This document shows, piece by piece, positions 35,908 through 47,873 of a stretch of DNA of 64,000 nt. The position numbers were made by a program, and so were the translations under genes. The DNA comes from Flammula alnicola (lineage: Eukaryota > Basidiomycota > Agaricomycetes > Agaricales > Strophariaceae), in assembly GCA_015499995.1 (NCBI GenBank), contig JADNRV010000127.1, positions 93,543-157,542 of the forward strand, read 5' to 3'. How positions within the stretch are numbered: position 1 is the stretch's first letter; every line of letters starts with the position of its first letter. The notes under the pieces were generated by a model, which was given only the letters and a program-made list of their open reading frames with translations, was not told the DNA's origin and searched no databases.

Positions 35908-37301
35908 TCAGTGTTTCTTCGCTCGACCAACATGCTTTCGTGTCTCTGGGGCGTCAAGGAACCCTCCGAGGTCTAGAGCATTGCGAGCAGCCTGGTTTAT
36001 GTGTTTGAACCTATCAGGTCCGAGATGAATGCCTCCGAAGTAGCGAGTAACGACGACAAGAACATTATTGACTTCCTGGTAATCATATACAAAGAGAATC
36101 AGTGGTTTCCCGGTAGATAGTTAATGGGAGACGAGAGCTTACCAAAATCTGTAGGAGATGCGCTAATCTCCCTCCGGCAGCGGTTTCCCCGTCGTCGTCG
36201 TTATCTACGATCGGATTATTATTAGATATCTCAAATGTGCGAGGACGGTCTCTCTCTAAAAATTAAATAACCTTGGTGGAGAATACCGTCGACCTGACAC
36301 CGCCATGCGTTGATTATGGGGTGCGCGGCTCTGGATATTCGACGATCTGACATCAAATGTGATAAAATGAGTGGGATCTATTGGGGCGCAATAATTTGAA
36401 TATATTCATGAGCAAGAATTCGTCAATTTATAGGTCCAAGCTAGGCACATACCTCAGATGGATGCTGGATACGACACGCTCGTCCAACGAAGGCACTTTT
36501 TCGGTCAGTGATTGGTTCCGCAACGTATAGTTGCACCCCCGCAGGCAAAACGGCCGGAACAGGATCATTTACACCAGATATTTGGTCCTCGTCTACTGCA
36601 GGAGGATTTGGGCGGTCTTGTCGTGTGCCATTGCCAGGTCCGGGATGATCACCCTTTGCGTCGTCTCGCACGAGTTCTCCGGCCTTCTCTGCGCTAAGCT
36701 TCTCCTCGTACCAGGCAACACATCGGTCAAGGACATTCTGGAGCCCGTCAAATACACAGACCGTGTCTTCCGACCATTCGACTCCGCTGACAGATATGTA
36801 TGTCCTTAGGATGGATCCAAAGAGGTTCGAGTCGGCGCCAAATGGTCCGATATACTTCGAGAGCAGTTGTAACTGAGGTGGGGAGGTTTTCGGATATGCC
36901 TCTGGCAAAGACACCAGGACTTTCAGCGAGACGTCCTCATGAGGTGAAGAAAGCCTACAATTTATTACCTTAGGATGCGAGGATTTGATGGGCCATACTC
37001 ACCTCAGAAGCACTTCATAGCGTATCGTGTGGTCAGTGCTATTTGGCGATTTCTTTCCATTAGATGTCGATGGGTGCCAAAGGCGTATTGCGTTGTCTCC
37101 GTAGATGGATTGGAGGACTACGTGGCAGGATTCCTTTCAGAAAATTTTGCATGATTTCTGAGGGCCAAAGTAGTCCGCACCCTCTATCTCCGAAGCTACT
37201 GGCTCACGATCTGGGTTCTGTGAGAGCTCGGCGAGGAAGTTCTGCAGCTCGAGGAGGTAATCCGCCTCATCGATGCTTGATGGTGAAAGGGAACGAGGCA
37301 T
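35908..37301 (-). CDS. YIH1: IMPACT/Yih1 family regulator of Gcn2
   Basis: Six exons (minus: 37301-37181, 37117-37003, 36954-36453, 36377-36272, 36204-36143, 36075-35908) join in frame to 357 aa. The N-terminal RWD domain shows EVLQSIYGDNAIRLW and SLPEAYPKTSPPQLQLLS. A charged, Pro-rich linker follows. The UPF0029 domain shows ITDRKSAFVGRACRI, MSDRRISRAAHPIINAWR, GGRLAHLLQILEVNNVLVVV and TRYFGGIHLGPDRFKHI. In yeast Yih1 binds Gcn1 through its RWD domain and blocks Gcn2 activation in amino-acid starvation; that role is inferred from family. It is divergent from ATG29 across 245 bp. Confidence 0.93.
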
Positions 37302-37546
37302 TGGGGATTATCTTATCAATTTGTTGATCACACCAAGATCACTCTACATAAATTGAACAACCGCGGCCCCGCACTTCCGCCCGTACCTCCTTCTGCGAAA
37401 TACTCAGTTCACGAATTGCAACACGGATATCTAAAGTTACGCGAGTCGAAGTTGAACTTGAAGCTTGAAGTGCTGCAAGTGCAACAAAGTCAGGCGCGTT
37501 GGACCAGCAGAATCATCTCAGAACCCCTGTTGTTCGTTGAACCAGG
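37302..37546. promoter_or_regulatory. Divergent promoter, IMPACT and ATG29
   Basis: Only 245 bp separate the two start codons, so both promoters must share or overlap this stretch. It contains no clear TATA box. Confidence 0.5.
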
Positions 37547-38911
37547 ATGCCAACTCCTCTCAATGTACGCGTCGTCGTCAAGCTACCTTACAATCGACCA
37601 GAAAACCCTCCCAACGATCCTCCAAAGGTGAACTTCCACCGATTTAACGACAACAACATACTTAACAGTATATGCTTAGATTGAATGGAATGCCGAGAAA
37701 GCAGACATCTTGTGGAAGGTCATTGAGAGGTCTCGTTCAGTTGACAGCGCTGGCGCAGATTGTACGTGAAATCAACTTCATATTTAATTCTACTCTTACA
37801 ATTATGCAGGGAAAGGATTGGCTGCCCATCTCGAAGTTCCCTTACCGTATCTGCTTTACAGAGTGAATGCACGATTTCAAGAGGAAATACGCGGACTAAG
37901 AGACATCCAAGGTGCCATGAGTCCAAGTGCCGCACAGGCGACAAAGGGCTACGATTTCCCTGGGGGAGATAAGCCTCCGTCTTTGGCCTCTCGAATGGTT
38001 GGAAGTGGCCGGATATCGTCGTCGAGACTTGGGACGCCACTGGGCGTACGAGCGAGGTTGAGCTCTCTGGGGAACAACTCACCACGGCCTAGGAAAGCAA
38101 CATCGTCTTCTACCTTGACTTTACAGGCCACAAGGAAACCCTTTGCCCCTCTACGACCCACATCACCATCCTCATCTGGTGGAGACACGGACTCTGACGA
38201 TGAAGAAGCCATCAAGGAGGAGGAAGCGGAACGAAACGTAGAGGAGGAGGAGGCTTTGGCTCGGAAGTTAGAGGAACTGCAGAAGATGATGACGAATGAG
38301 ACGCTGGGACTGGTCAGCGGTACGCGGCCGAAAGACAAGGGGAAGGGTAGAGACCGAGGCCGGTCTGCGCCCATATCACCTCGCTCACTTGGAAGTTCGA
38401 GGAACGACATGCTGTCCAGCCGGAGTGCCAGTCAGAGTATCTCCAGCGCAGGCTCTCCGCAGGGCTCCGGATCCATACCAGATATTCCATCCCAATCCTC
38501 GGAATCGCAGCCACATTCCCCGGTAGGCAGGGATTTAGCGAGTAATTCCTCGAGTCCTCCAGCCATTGCTTCTCGGAAAGCTTTAGGCAATGTACACCGC
38601 CGGTACGGCTCGTTGGCCGACCGCACAAGCGAATTTGGGAGCAGTCATGGTTCTGAAGCGTCAAGTTTTAGCGATTTGAGCGGTACGCCAGCTGCACTTT
38701 CGTCGAGATCACACCTGATGGCCATTTCGTAGATGCCAGCATCTCTGCATCAGCCTTGGAGAGCGCCCTCTTGTCAAACCTTGGGACCAATGGATCGCGC
38801 TTGTATGTAATCCTTCACTTCTATTATAACCGGGGTCTGACATGTCTTCTTAGTTCCCAATTCTCAAGAACTCGTCCTTCGAATCGGATCCACACCGTTG
38901 TACCCCAATGA
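37547..38911 (+). CDS. ATG29: Autophagy protein Atg29
   Basis: Five exons (37547-37627, 37680-37761, 37810-38682, 38733-38802, 38854-38911) join in frame to 387 aa. The N-terminal Atg29 domain is clear: VRVVVKLPYNRPENPP, IEWNAEKADILWKVIERSRS, DWKGLAAHLEVPLPYLLYRV, FQEEIRGL. A long Ser/Pro-rich, acidic-patch region follows, then the C-terminal motif DASISASALESALLSN and RFSQFSRTRPSNR. Without the 50-nt intron at 38683-38732 the frame would stop early at 38732 and lose this conserved tail. Atg29 works with Atg17 and Atg31 as the scaffold for the Atg1 kinase at the phagophore assembly site. Confidence 0.88.
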
Positions 38912-39299
38912 ACTTGAAGGAGGAGCTTCATTCTTTTTATTTTTTCATTTTTTTCATCTATTGGAAAGATCTTATTTTTTTGACGCGTAACCGCGACGCG
39001 TCACTCATATGTACAGTAGTCATAAAGTCTTTGTCGTTCTAGTACATTCGCCCAGCCACTATCAAATCCGAGTAGACATCTGCCGCGGATTGAAAAGCCA
39101 ACACAGCCCAGAGTGTCATCGATCTATTCTCTCACCCGAACTTCCATCATCCCGACCAATCTTCGTGCCTGTTCAAGGCCTGTGAAACAACAAGGTTGTC
39201 CTCTCACAAAGCCGTTCTAACGTCTCTCAAGCTCTATCTCATCCCTTCTCAGTCTGAAATATCACCGGAACTTCCCCACAACGTAATAATACGAACACG

Positions 39300-40947
39300 A
39301 TGGAACTGACCTTCGTGACTGATCTTGGACAAACCTTTGTCGTCGAGATCGACCCCAACATGGAGCTTGAGAACGTCATGGCTCTGCTCGAGGCCGAGGT
39401 GAGCCGTCTCTAGTGGCAGACTGTGGCATCGCGTTATCTGACCCCTTTGTCTGCTGGTAGTCTTCAATACCCGTCAATGAACAGAGCATCTCCTACGAAG
39501 GACGAGAGTTGAGCAACCCAAAAGCTACGATCCGGCAGTTGGGTGTACAAGGCGAGAACGCGATGCTCTTGCTCCGACGCAAAGTGGCCAATGTCGCCGG
39601 AAGGTGTGTGTCTTTCTTCGCTCTCCTCATCCACTGTCGGACGACTGAATAAACGATGCGATTCCGTAGGTCGATAGAGCAAGACTCGGAGATGATGCGG
39701 TTACAACTTCTCGGAGACCCCCAGCTTATGGCTCAGCTACAGGCGGTTAGTCTTTATCATTCACATCACCATACAGCTTTCCTGATTAACTGACCCTTAA
39801 TTCCAGACCCAACCAGAACTGGCAGAAGCCGCACAGTCGAACTCTGCGCGTTTCGCAGAGCTCCTTCGACAAACACGCGAAAGGCACTACAATGCGGAGC
39901 TGGCCCAACAACAAGAGATCGCGCGCCTGAATGCCGATCCGTACGATGTAGAAGCGCAAAGGAAGATCGAGGAAGCTATTCGACAGCAGGCCGTTATGGA
40001 GAACATGGAGCATGCGTTGGAATATTCGCCGGAGTCGTTTGGGAGGGTTACGATGCTTTAGTGAGTTCCGTCGAATCCATGCTACGCCAAGACGATACTC
40101 ATAATGTAAATTCAGCATCCCAGTCGAGGTTAACTCGCATCCAGTGAAAGCGTTCGTCGATAGTGGTGCTCAACAAACTATCAGTGAGTTCCAGAACCAC
40201 TATCGTTCCAGAGTTCCAGAACTCATTCCCTCTCTCTTCAAGTGAGCCCTGAGACGGCAGAGGCATGCGGGTAATTGATTCGTCCTGTCATTCATTTTCC
40301 TTACTCATTCTTCAATTTATTTCCAGCCTTATGCGCCTTTTGGACACAAGATTTTCGGGTATTGCGCGTGGAGTCGGCACAGCGAAGATCCTAGGTCGGA
40401 TACACAGCGCGCAAATTAAGATTGCAGATCTGTTTCTTCCATGCTCTCTGACAGTCATGGAGGTGAGTTTCAAATAGACTGCTTGCTAAGAATTAAACTC
40501 AAGTGCCTCTACCAGGGCCGCGACGTCGACCTCCTACTCGGCCTTGATATGTTGAAGGCCCACCAAGCATGCATCGACCTCGAGAAAAACGTACTCAGAA
40601 TCCAAGGCCGCGAAGTCAGCTTCCTTTCCGAACACGAGCTCCCGGACAAAGCGCGCGACCCTCCGAATTTGGAGCAGCTCACGGAGGTTTCTTCTCCCTC
40701 CGGTCCTTCCACGTCCACCCCAGCCCCAACAACCTTCCCTGGAGGCGGCCGAACCATCGGGTCATCTCCAGCCGGCAGATCAGCTGTGCCTCCTGCTCGA
40801 AGCACACCTCAAAGACCGCCAGGTACCACCCACCCAGAGGCGAGTATCCAGATGTTGATGGACTTGGGCGTAACTCGAGAGCTCGCAATCAGTACCTTGG
40901 ACGCTTCTGGCGGTAATGTCGATGTGGCTGCTTCTTTGCTTTTCTGA
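39300..40947 (+). CDS. DDI1: Ddi1 ubiquitin shuttle / retropepsin-like protease
   Basis: Eight exons (39300-39398, 39461-39603, 39670-39745, 39807-40060, 40116-40183, 40243-40270, 40327-40462, 40516-40947) join in frame to 411 aa. Domain order is canonical: ubiquitin-like domain (residues 1-78; [13 protein letters not shown]...LLLRR), central helical region, retropepsin-like domain from about 185 with the catalytic aspartate in FVDSGAQQT (about D206) and the flap/core LLLGLDML, a Ser/Pro linker, and a C-terminal UBA domain ([19 protein letters not shown]...[10 protein letters not shown]). Ddi1 carries ubiquitinated proteins to the proteasome and cuts heavily ubiquitinated substrates. All key residues are present. 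Confidence 0.95.
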
Positions 40948-41105
40948 AAACGTCCTTTATTTCAACGGGATGATGCAAATGTATTCTCAAGTGTAACAAT
41001 AGTGTACATTCATGGATAGATAGAAGTGCCATGTACGGTGGTATCAAAATACAACAAATGTAAAAGTGAACAATAATAATAAAAGCATGAAAAGGACGGA
41101 CATGA

Positions 41106-42444
41106 TCAAATGAGACTGACTCTGGTCCTTACGAGGCCTCCTCTCCAGTTATGCATCCCAGCCGAACGGTGGTGCGACCATTCGCCTTGCATTCTGGCAA
41201 ACGCATCTTGGATATGTTCGGGCCGCAGCGCTGTCCTCGCTTCCGGTGGAGGTAAGAACAACGAGTTGACAGGCAAGGTATACTCCACATCGTCGTCTGG
41301 TGTGCTTTCTCGCCGTCGCTTCTCGGGCGAGCCACCTAACCCATTGGCTTTCCGCTTTCCTAGTACAGGTGAGGCGTAGTCGTCACGGAGGAACGACTCT
41401 TCCAAAGATTTTTTCACGGCGAGTCCAGCTAAAGTAAGAGACCGAACCATCTCAAAGGCCAGGAATCCAACGATGTCGACCGTGTCATCGTTAGCCTTCA
41501 AATCAAGTTGAGATGGCAAGTTCAAGAAATCCCGAAAGCGTTTCGCTATTGCGCTGTCAGAAATTATCAGAAATTGCCATTGTGGAATTCACCTTTTCTG
41601 TACGTGAATGAGGCTTGTCGACAGTCAGAATAATGTTGGTATTCTTCTCTCGTCATTTGTCGAGTTGCATCGTCAGCTTCCTGGTCCAAAAATCAGAATG
41701 ACACAGTGACATCAAGATTCTCCCAAATGATCTCACCTTCAGGCGCTGTATTGAAGCTTCATGAGCCTCAATATCGTCCTCGTCTTCTTCGTCGTCTGAC
41801 TGGTGGCCGCTTTGTTTCAACACCTCAGAGTATATGGTATTAATTTCCCAAGGCAGCTTGATGGTGATCTTCTGCGCCTTGGCGGTCAACTTATCTACAA
41901 TTGCACACATGTCCGTCAAAATAAACAACAGATGAGGTTATAAAGTACAAACCTTCCGGCCCATCGTCCATGGGTTCAACATCTACGGCAGCACCTCCGT
42001 CCCCTCCAGAATCTTTGGCATGCTTTCGCACATCCTTCCACGAGAGATATGTCCGTAGTCGATTGACCTTCCCTCGGTCATGACGAATAAGAAATATAAG
42101 GTCTTCGGCGTTCAAGTAGCGAGCACCACGGCGAGTAGCTAAGGCACGAGCTTGAACGATCTGTTGACATTGGAAGATAAACGGTCAGACAATAGGGCGT
42201 ATCAACAAATGGACTGAAGCTCACGAGTTCTATTAGTTGACTCCGCACAATATCTTCGACCAGATTTACGGTATCTATGTTAGGATCTTGCACTTCTCCA
42301 AAGACAAACATCTACGGAAAACGGAGGTCAGAGGGAAATCCTGGGTCATAGTGCTGAACTTACCATCTGAGATATTTCCTGTGTGTACTTGTATTCTCTG
42401 CTGGTATTCCCCTCCCCAGCACCAGCTCTGCGAACTGAAGTCAT
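41106..42444 (-). CDS. SPT3: SAGA subunit Spt3
   Basis: Six exons (minus: 42444-42364, 42311-42225, 42160-41953, 41894-41737, 41680-41593, 41545-41106) join in frame to 353 aa. The first histone-fold is evident: EYKYTQEISQM, MFVFGEVQDPNIDTVNLVED, ARYLNAEDLIFLIRHDRGKV, RLRTYLSWKDVRKHAKDS. The second half has YSDCRQASFTYRKAKRFRDF and DIVGFLAFEMVRSLTLAGL, both standard for Spt3, then a Pro-rich segment and a short C-terminal tail (GEWSHHRS). Spt3 helps SAGA deliver TBP to TATA promoters. It is divergent from the APH-like kinase gene across 545 bp. Confidence 0.95.
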
Positions 42445-42989
42445 GGTAAAAGTTCTGGGGGATTGAAGAGCACGTAATGGGTCGTGTTTAGCCGGGTATA
42501 TGGACCCAAGATTTGCAATAGTCGAAAGTCGGTTCTTGAAAGTCTAATTCGACAAAAAGATTCGAGTTAGAGAGCCAGGGAAGATATCATGAGATATGGG
42601 CAGAAGAACGGGGTCCACTGAAACCCACGAGCGAACGCGTTGCGCGCTGCTACGATTGTGGCTGGTGGTGATATAGGAATGAGTTTGACCATACTAATAG
42701 GCTCCGAGTCTTAGTGGCACAAATCTGAGCACGTGATATGCAATTACGACGCGACACCACTTGAACTTCTTGAAGTTGGACACCACAACTCGGGTTTTAT
42801 AGAATACACCTGGGCGGAAATTCATTCTTATTACTATACTGTTACATCTGGATGTTCACGATTTTGGATTTTCTTGCACCGAGATGGCAGAAATTTTTTC
42901 TTTTGATACAAGGCGAATAATTGAAAATACTTCCCCGTTGTGACAGTGACGTGAACATCGGTCTTTCTTCTCGCATCCCAACTATCAAC
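42445..42989. other. Divergent intergenic region, SPT3 and APH-like kinase
   Basis: No gene; holds both promoters. No outstanding motif. Confidence 0.5.
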
Positions 42990-43997
42990 ATGGCTTTTCC
43001 ACCCATGGCCACTGGCAGCGACTCCTTGCTAGGCTCTCCTGTCCTAATCTCTACTGCCATGCTTCCTCCCGAGGAAACGATTTTTTTCGAAGACTCCTCG
43101 TTCTTTAAGCACCACACGCTTTCTGATCTTCCCACCACCGATGAGATCTACGCCGCCGTTCTACCTGGTTACGCTTATCATGTGTCCACCTTTCCGTCTC
43201 TTTCTCTTGCGGTAAAGCGTGTGCGCGTCTCGGAACGGCACCGCGCATCGGCCGCGGAGGGACAGACTCTCTGGGCATTGCGTCAGTTCCTGCCCGAAGT
43301 ACGTGTGCCGGAGGTCTACGGGTGGCGGCGCGAAGGTGTCGAGCTGTTCTTATTCATGGAGATGATTGAGGCAGAGACTTTGATGCATCGGTGGAAGGAA
43401 CTTACGGAGCAAGAGAAGACGGCGGTGTGCGCAGAGCTGGGCCCCATGGTGCGTGCTTTGCGTCGTTTGAAGCGCCCGCCTGAAGAGGAGGAATTCATTG
43501 GTGAGGAAATCCCCTTACATGTTGCATGAAAAAAAGATGTGCGTAACGGACTGTTTATAGGAGCGATAGGCAGACAACCATCCATGGATTCATTCTGCTT
43601 TGGGCTGAGGTCCGATGCCTTCCCCAATAGTGAGGCGTTCTACGAATGCTTCATGCGCAGATCCTCCTCAGACCGAGAGAGGGCACATAAGGACTTGGGC
43701 CTACCCCACCTCCCTTACGACTCCCCAATCGTCTTCACGCACGGCGATCTCAATTTCAGCAATATCATGATCACACAACGCAGTGTCAAGGATCCTCCGG
43801 TTGTCGTCGCCATCGTTGACTGGGAACAGTCGGGATGGATGCCGAGTTTCTGGGAGTACTCGAAACCAAGGTTTTGGATGATGTGGCAGGATGAAGGAGA
43901 CATGATGAAGAGGCTGCCAGAGATTACTGGAGACGTGCCGGAAGAGGTATTTATGGCGTTTGCTACATATCTGCAGGCCCGCGGTGGGCTTTGTTGA
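42990..43997 (+). CDS. Aminoglycoside phosphotransferase-like kinase
   Basis: Two exons (42990-43500, 43561-43997) join in frame to 315 aa. Kinase-like landmarks: an N-lobe segment LSLAVKRV with the likely ATP-binding Lys, hinge LFLFMEMIEAETL, the catalytic loop FTHGDLNFSNIMI (H231, D233) and the metal-binding VDWEQSGW (D257), followed by a FWEYSKPRFWM segment typical of fungal APH-family proteins. Such proteins are expanded in Agaricomycetes; substrates are unknown and antibiotic resistance is not implied. An upstream in-frame ATG at 42921 exists, but CAACATGGC at 42990 has better context. Confidence 0.85.
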
Positions 43998-44507
43998 TTG
44001 TGTCCAGTGCTCAACGGATATGGCTCGTGGAACGCCGTGGTCGGTTCTCATTCTCGTCTATGAGCGTCTTTTCATAACCTCATAAGGCTTCTCGCCGAGC
44101 TCCATATCACGGTTCACTACGATTAATATAGGAGTCAGCTGAACTTCTCAGAACCAGGGATTAACCTAATTCCACGAATTACTTTGCGCAACTGATACAT
44201 AAAATTGAAGTGCCTTGAGATTTGAAAATAATTGGCTACGAGTCGCAGACAATATCATTATGCATCATCGAGTAGAATTTGACTGGATATATTGGATAGC
44301 ATTGATAAATGTCATGTCGAAGCTTCATACTATAGCTATATGGTTCCTCAGTTCCTCAGTTATTTAATTCGACAGTTAGTTACAATTAGAATTGCACAGA
44401 TCTATACAGAGGATAATGGTAAAGGACATACATATGATATCTCGTGCCAATACAAAGAATAGTCCGGAGATGATTAAAGAGGTCTGTGCATTATGCGAAG
44501 CACCCAA

Positions 44508-45048
44508 TTACTGGTTGGAAACATCCAATATCTGAGTTGCATCTTGGCGAAGTTGAACATGACCATCCTCGACAGCATACGGAAGCGCCTGACCGATCCA
44601 CCACTGACAGTCCCTCAACTCCACGGGACCACCTCCGCCCCCTCTCTATATTGTATGTCAACCGCTTGGAAACATGAAATCGAAAATCAAAAGCACCCAC
44701 CCTGAGCGACGGTCCAGGAGGCGGCGTCATCAGCAGCGCCCTCTCCAAGAGCGTCCTTGCCTGATCTTCAGCACGCACATCGCCGATGGCTGGCGGCGAC
44801 ATAGCTACAGACTCATCGGTAACCTGTCCGATGAGGAAGAAGCGATGCACGATCGTGAGCGCCTGACTCCAGTTGCGTTTAACCTCGAAAGTGAAGCCTT
44901 CAGCGACGCTGCCGGTAACATGGATGTAGGTGCCAACGGCGTTGCCCTCCGCGGGGTCGCCGCTGATATGGACGAAGAGTGCCCAATGGTTCTTGAATAA
45001 AGAGTTGGGACCAAGCCCTTGCTTGAGAACGTAGAGGTTGTGCGGCAT
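44508..45048 (-). CDS. Small conserved fungal protein, 161 aa
   Basis: Two exons (minus: 45048-44701 and 44645-44508) join in phase 0 to 161 aa. It has NSLFKNHWALFVHISGDPAEGNAVGTYIHVTGSVAEGFTFEVKR-type order with VGTYIHVTGSVAEGF, a Pro-rich turn (MTPPPGPSLR) and a C-terminal DCQWWIGQALPYAVEDG. The pattern HWALF... then VxG...GF... then CQxW recalls a large family of small mushroom proteins with an NCQ/CQxW Cys motif, possibly papain/NlpC-like, but the function is unknown. I am confident of the gene, not of any activity. Confidence 0.7.
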
Positions 45049-45586
45049 AATTGGTAAGTCAGCTAGTTTGGATGGGTGAGGGTGAGTGTCACTGTGTACT
45101 GGGATTTGCTGCGGCTGAAGCTCTGAAGCTCTGAAATGTTGAGACAGCGTAATTTGCCGGCGAAAACGATTGAAAGGCCTTAACTTCTTGGACTGACAAG
45201 CTGAGTCAATAGACCCACGAACAGACGCGTTGTGCGGCTGCTGTGACTGGTGGTGGTATAGGAATGACCATAAGGCTGCATCGAAATTCGACTGCAAGCC
45301 TCTCAGCTCTGCCAGAATATACAGGAACCTAGTTGCCCCTTAGATATTTAGATAGGATATTTGCAGGAGATCTTTATAAGCATAGTGTAATGTAGTATAG
45401 GCATAGAGTCATTAACTCCTGCCTAGCCTTGCAGAGCAAAATGCGATCTTTATAGGCGTGTCGCTAATGGCGGTTGGAGATGACGTTCAAGTTGGATATC
45501 GAGGTCTTGCATGGAACCGCTGAGTACGTCAATAAGAGGAAACTGACTTAGCAAGAACTATCAAGCAGCACAAGCAGTATATGGAC
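45049..45586. other. Intergenic region with duplicated 3' flank
   Basis: 45338-45450 (CCTTAGATATTTAGATAGG...) is also found at 49598-49720, both lying downstream of F-box paralogues. It shows the duplication extends past the coding regions. Confidence 0.7.
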
Positions 45587-47318
45587 TTAGACCCCATGGT
45601 ACTCTACTGACAGTTGGATCAAGTCCAAAACGACCCCTCTCTGGTTGGTCAGTATTTCGACATTGACTCCCGCTTCCCGAATTCGCATCAAACTAAGGAG
45701 GACATCTTTATCGATATAGTCATCCGGTCTTGTATTCAAAGATTTTCTGTTGCCAGTGAAAGTGAGGCGCATACAGCGTAATCTCCGTTTTCTCTTGACG
45801 CCGGCAGGCGTGGTATTGTCAATGGGAGAATCAAGGTATGGGTGTTGGATACCGACGTCTTGCACGGCTCCCTCGAGAATGCCCAGGAGAGAGCTCCACG
45901 CAAAGTTTTGAATTCCTGTGAAATGTAGAATTTCGAGGCGAGGAAGAAACCCGAGGGGTACCTCGGTTACCGGCAGCTCAGCAGCAAGGTGGTTGAGGAA
46001 TTTATCTGTCATCGGGTCGGCACTATGGGGGATAGATGATATTGACAAATGCGTAATGCCGGGCAACTTTTCCAGAAGGTCGATTAAATCGAGATCGTTG
46101 GCAGGAACTCGAATATCCAAAGATACGAGAGGACTTTGAGAGCGAGTGAAGAGCGAGATAAGTTCATCCTTGGGGAAATAGGGTGATAGAGTTGAGTCGA
46201 AGACAAAAGATTCCAGAGACGGAAAATCAAGTATGTTGAACAAGCCGAATAGATGTCGATTATCGAGGCCCCAGGCCGAGCTGACATACAGGTGCTTAAG
46301 CGACGGATGTGTAGCGTGCGCAGCTGATTTAGGAAATTCTTCGTTGGAAATATCTTTGAGACCGTGAAACTTGCCAGTCACCAGTCTCTGGGCGGCGTAT
46401 AGGATCGTCAATAGTTCATCTGGGCTGTTGGAATAACCTTCAAAATACGTAAGATTATCCCATTGCACGACAACATTCGAAACCGAGATACTGCCGTTGA
46501 TTTCGAAATGGCGCAGGGAAGGAGTTTGGGGGAGGTGGAAGGTAGTACCAATCGAGTAATCTTCAGAAAGGAGGCGAATGGTTTCGAGCATCGGAGCGTG
46601 TATGAGATCGCCAATGATGTAGCGATTGTAGCGTATATCAGAATATAACGTTAAGCTATGCCAGCGATGGGAATACTGTCGGACAACGTCGAATAAACGA
46701 GAAAAAGATTCCTCTTGCACTTGGCAGTGGTCTGGGAGGTCCATGGTAAGGCTTATAGACAGTGGAAGCTGACCTGAACGGTCGAGCCACTGTTTCACTA
46801 ACTCTGCCTGCGACCCTCGGAGGTCAGACTTATACAAAAAGATGTTTGCGGATGCCCAAAGTCGTGGTGTTTTGAGAGCGATCTCCCGCCACGTTCTGCA
46901 AACAGAAGCGAGGAGCAGCGGAGGAGACCGATCGGCTTTATTGGAAGGCTGTTCGAACTCCAGACGGTCATTTATGCTCTCGACGTAGAGCGTAAAAATG
47001 TGTGATGTGATTTCGGAAGGGAAGCGATGAACGAGAGGGTTGTGATGATGGTTAACTTCGATCTTCAACGTAAGTTGTTTTTCAACAAGGTCGGCAAGTT
47101 GACGATCTATCACCGCGTCTAATTCTGCGAGCTTCGCGCATGCATCGCAGGGTTGTCCGTTAGAGACTGAACATTTGTGAGGGTCATAGTTGGATAAGGA
47201 TTCCAGCATGATTTCTCGAGATTTCTTGGAAAGACGAAAAATTTAGGCATTTAGAATTTGCAGGGCGAAAACAGAGTAACCAATTACAGCTCACTATACG
47301 TGATTCCGTCGGTGACAT
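45587..47318 (-). CDS. F-box-like protein, paralogue 2
   Basis: The long exon ends at 47224; its internal ATG at 47209 gives 540 aa. By comparison with paralogues 1 and 3 a short first exon is expected. The ATG used by paralogue 3 is ACG here, but an in-frame ATG 9 nt upstream gives exon 1 47318-47295 (MSPTESRI) spliced at GTGAGC to CCAAG, about 553 aa. The F-box-like motif is NPLVHRFPSEITSHIFTLYV, with CRTWREIALKTPRLW after it. It is closer to paralogue 3 than to 1. The frame upstream of exon 1 stays open for 43 codons back to a histone H3 tail relic (separate entry). Confidence 0.8.
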
Positions 47319-47406
47319 AGAAGGAACGTCACAGGGGAGGCTTGACAACTGACGTCTGGACATAACTGAAGGGAGACGAGCCACTATATACGATGAGCAA
47401 GATATA

Positions 47407-47447
47407 CCTGCGATGGATTTGCGGGCAGTTTGCTTGGTACGGGCCAC
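47407..47447 (-). pseudogene. Histone H3 N-terminal tail relic
   Basis: Reading the minus strand from 47447, GTG GCC CGT ACC AAG CAA ACT GCC translates (V)ARTKQTARKS, identical to residues 1-10 of mature histone H3 including K4, K9 and S10. The H3 start ATG is GTG, and after the Ser codon the match ends (IAG instead of TGG). The frame continues open into exon 1 of F-box paralogue 2. No other part of H3 is present within several kb, so this is the 5' piece of an H3 gene, possibly with its leader (CT-rich, CACCAACCACCACCAAC) moved here by rearrangement. Confidence 0.75.
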
Positions 47448-47873
47448 TGGTGACAGTCAAATCAGATCTTGGGGACTTCGGAGCCTTAACGAAGTTGGTG
47501 GTGGTTGGTGATTAAGAAAGATAAGTCGGAGCCGCAGCCAACGGTCCGCTTTTCAATTTTGCGACTTATTTACATAAAAAATATTTAAGTACATAACCAT
47601 CAACTCGTTCGCGTTTATTTGTGCCAGTGGCCGCATCATGATCAAGGTTGCATTTCGTGTACTGTAGCTTCAAATTCTAATCAAAGATAATTGTAGATCG
47701 ATGGTCCTAGTGCCAGCTAGTGGTCTACCTGCCATATAGTAATGACACCAGAGCGCGGATGATGTGGTTGAGGAGAAATTATTCGTGATTTTTTCCGTCA
47801 CTTCTCTTCTGGGTTTACAACCATGGACAGCTGATCACAACTCTCATGCACTATAAAGCCTACTGTCAACGAC

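Noticed and set aside
37465..37647. Alternative open frames upstream of ATG29
   Set aside because: The frame with the conserved VVVKLPYNRP motif starts at 37547; the others lack any family match.
47407..47447. Complete histone H3 gene
   Set aside because: Only the first ten residues match; the rest of H3 is absent from the surrounding kilobases.
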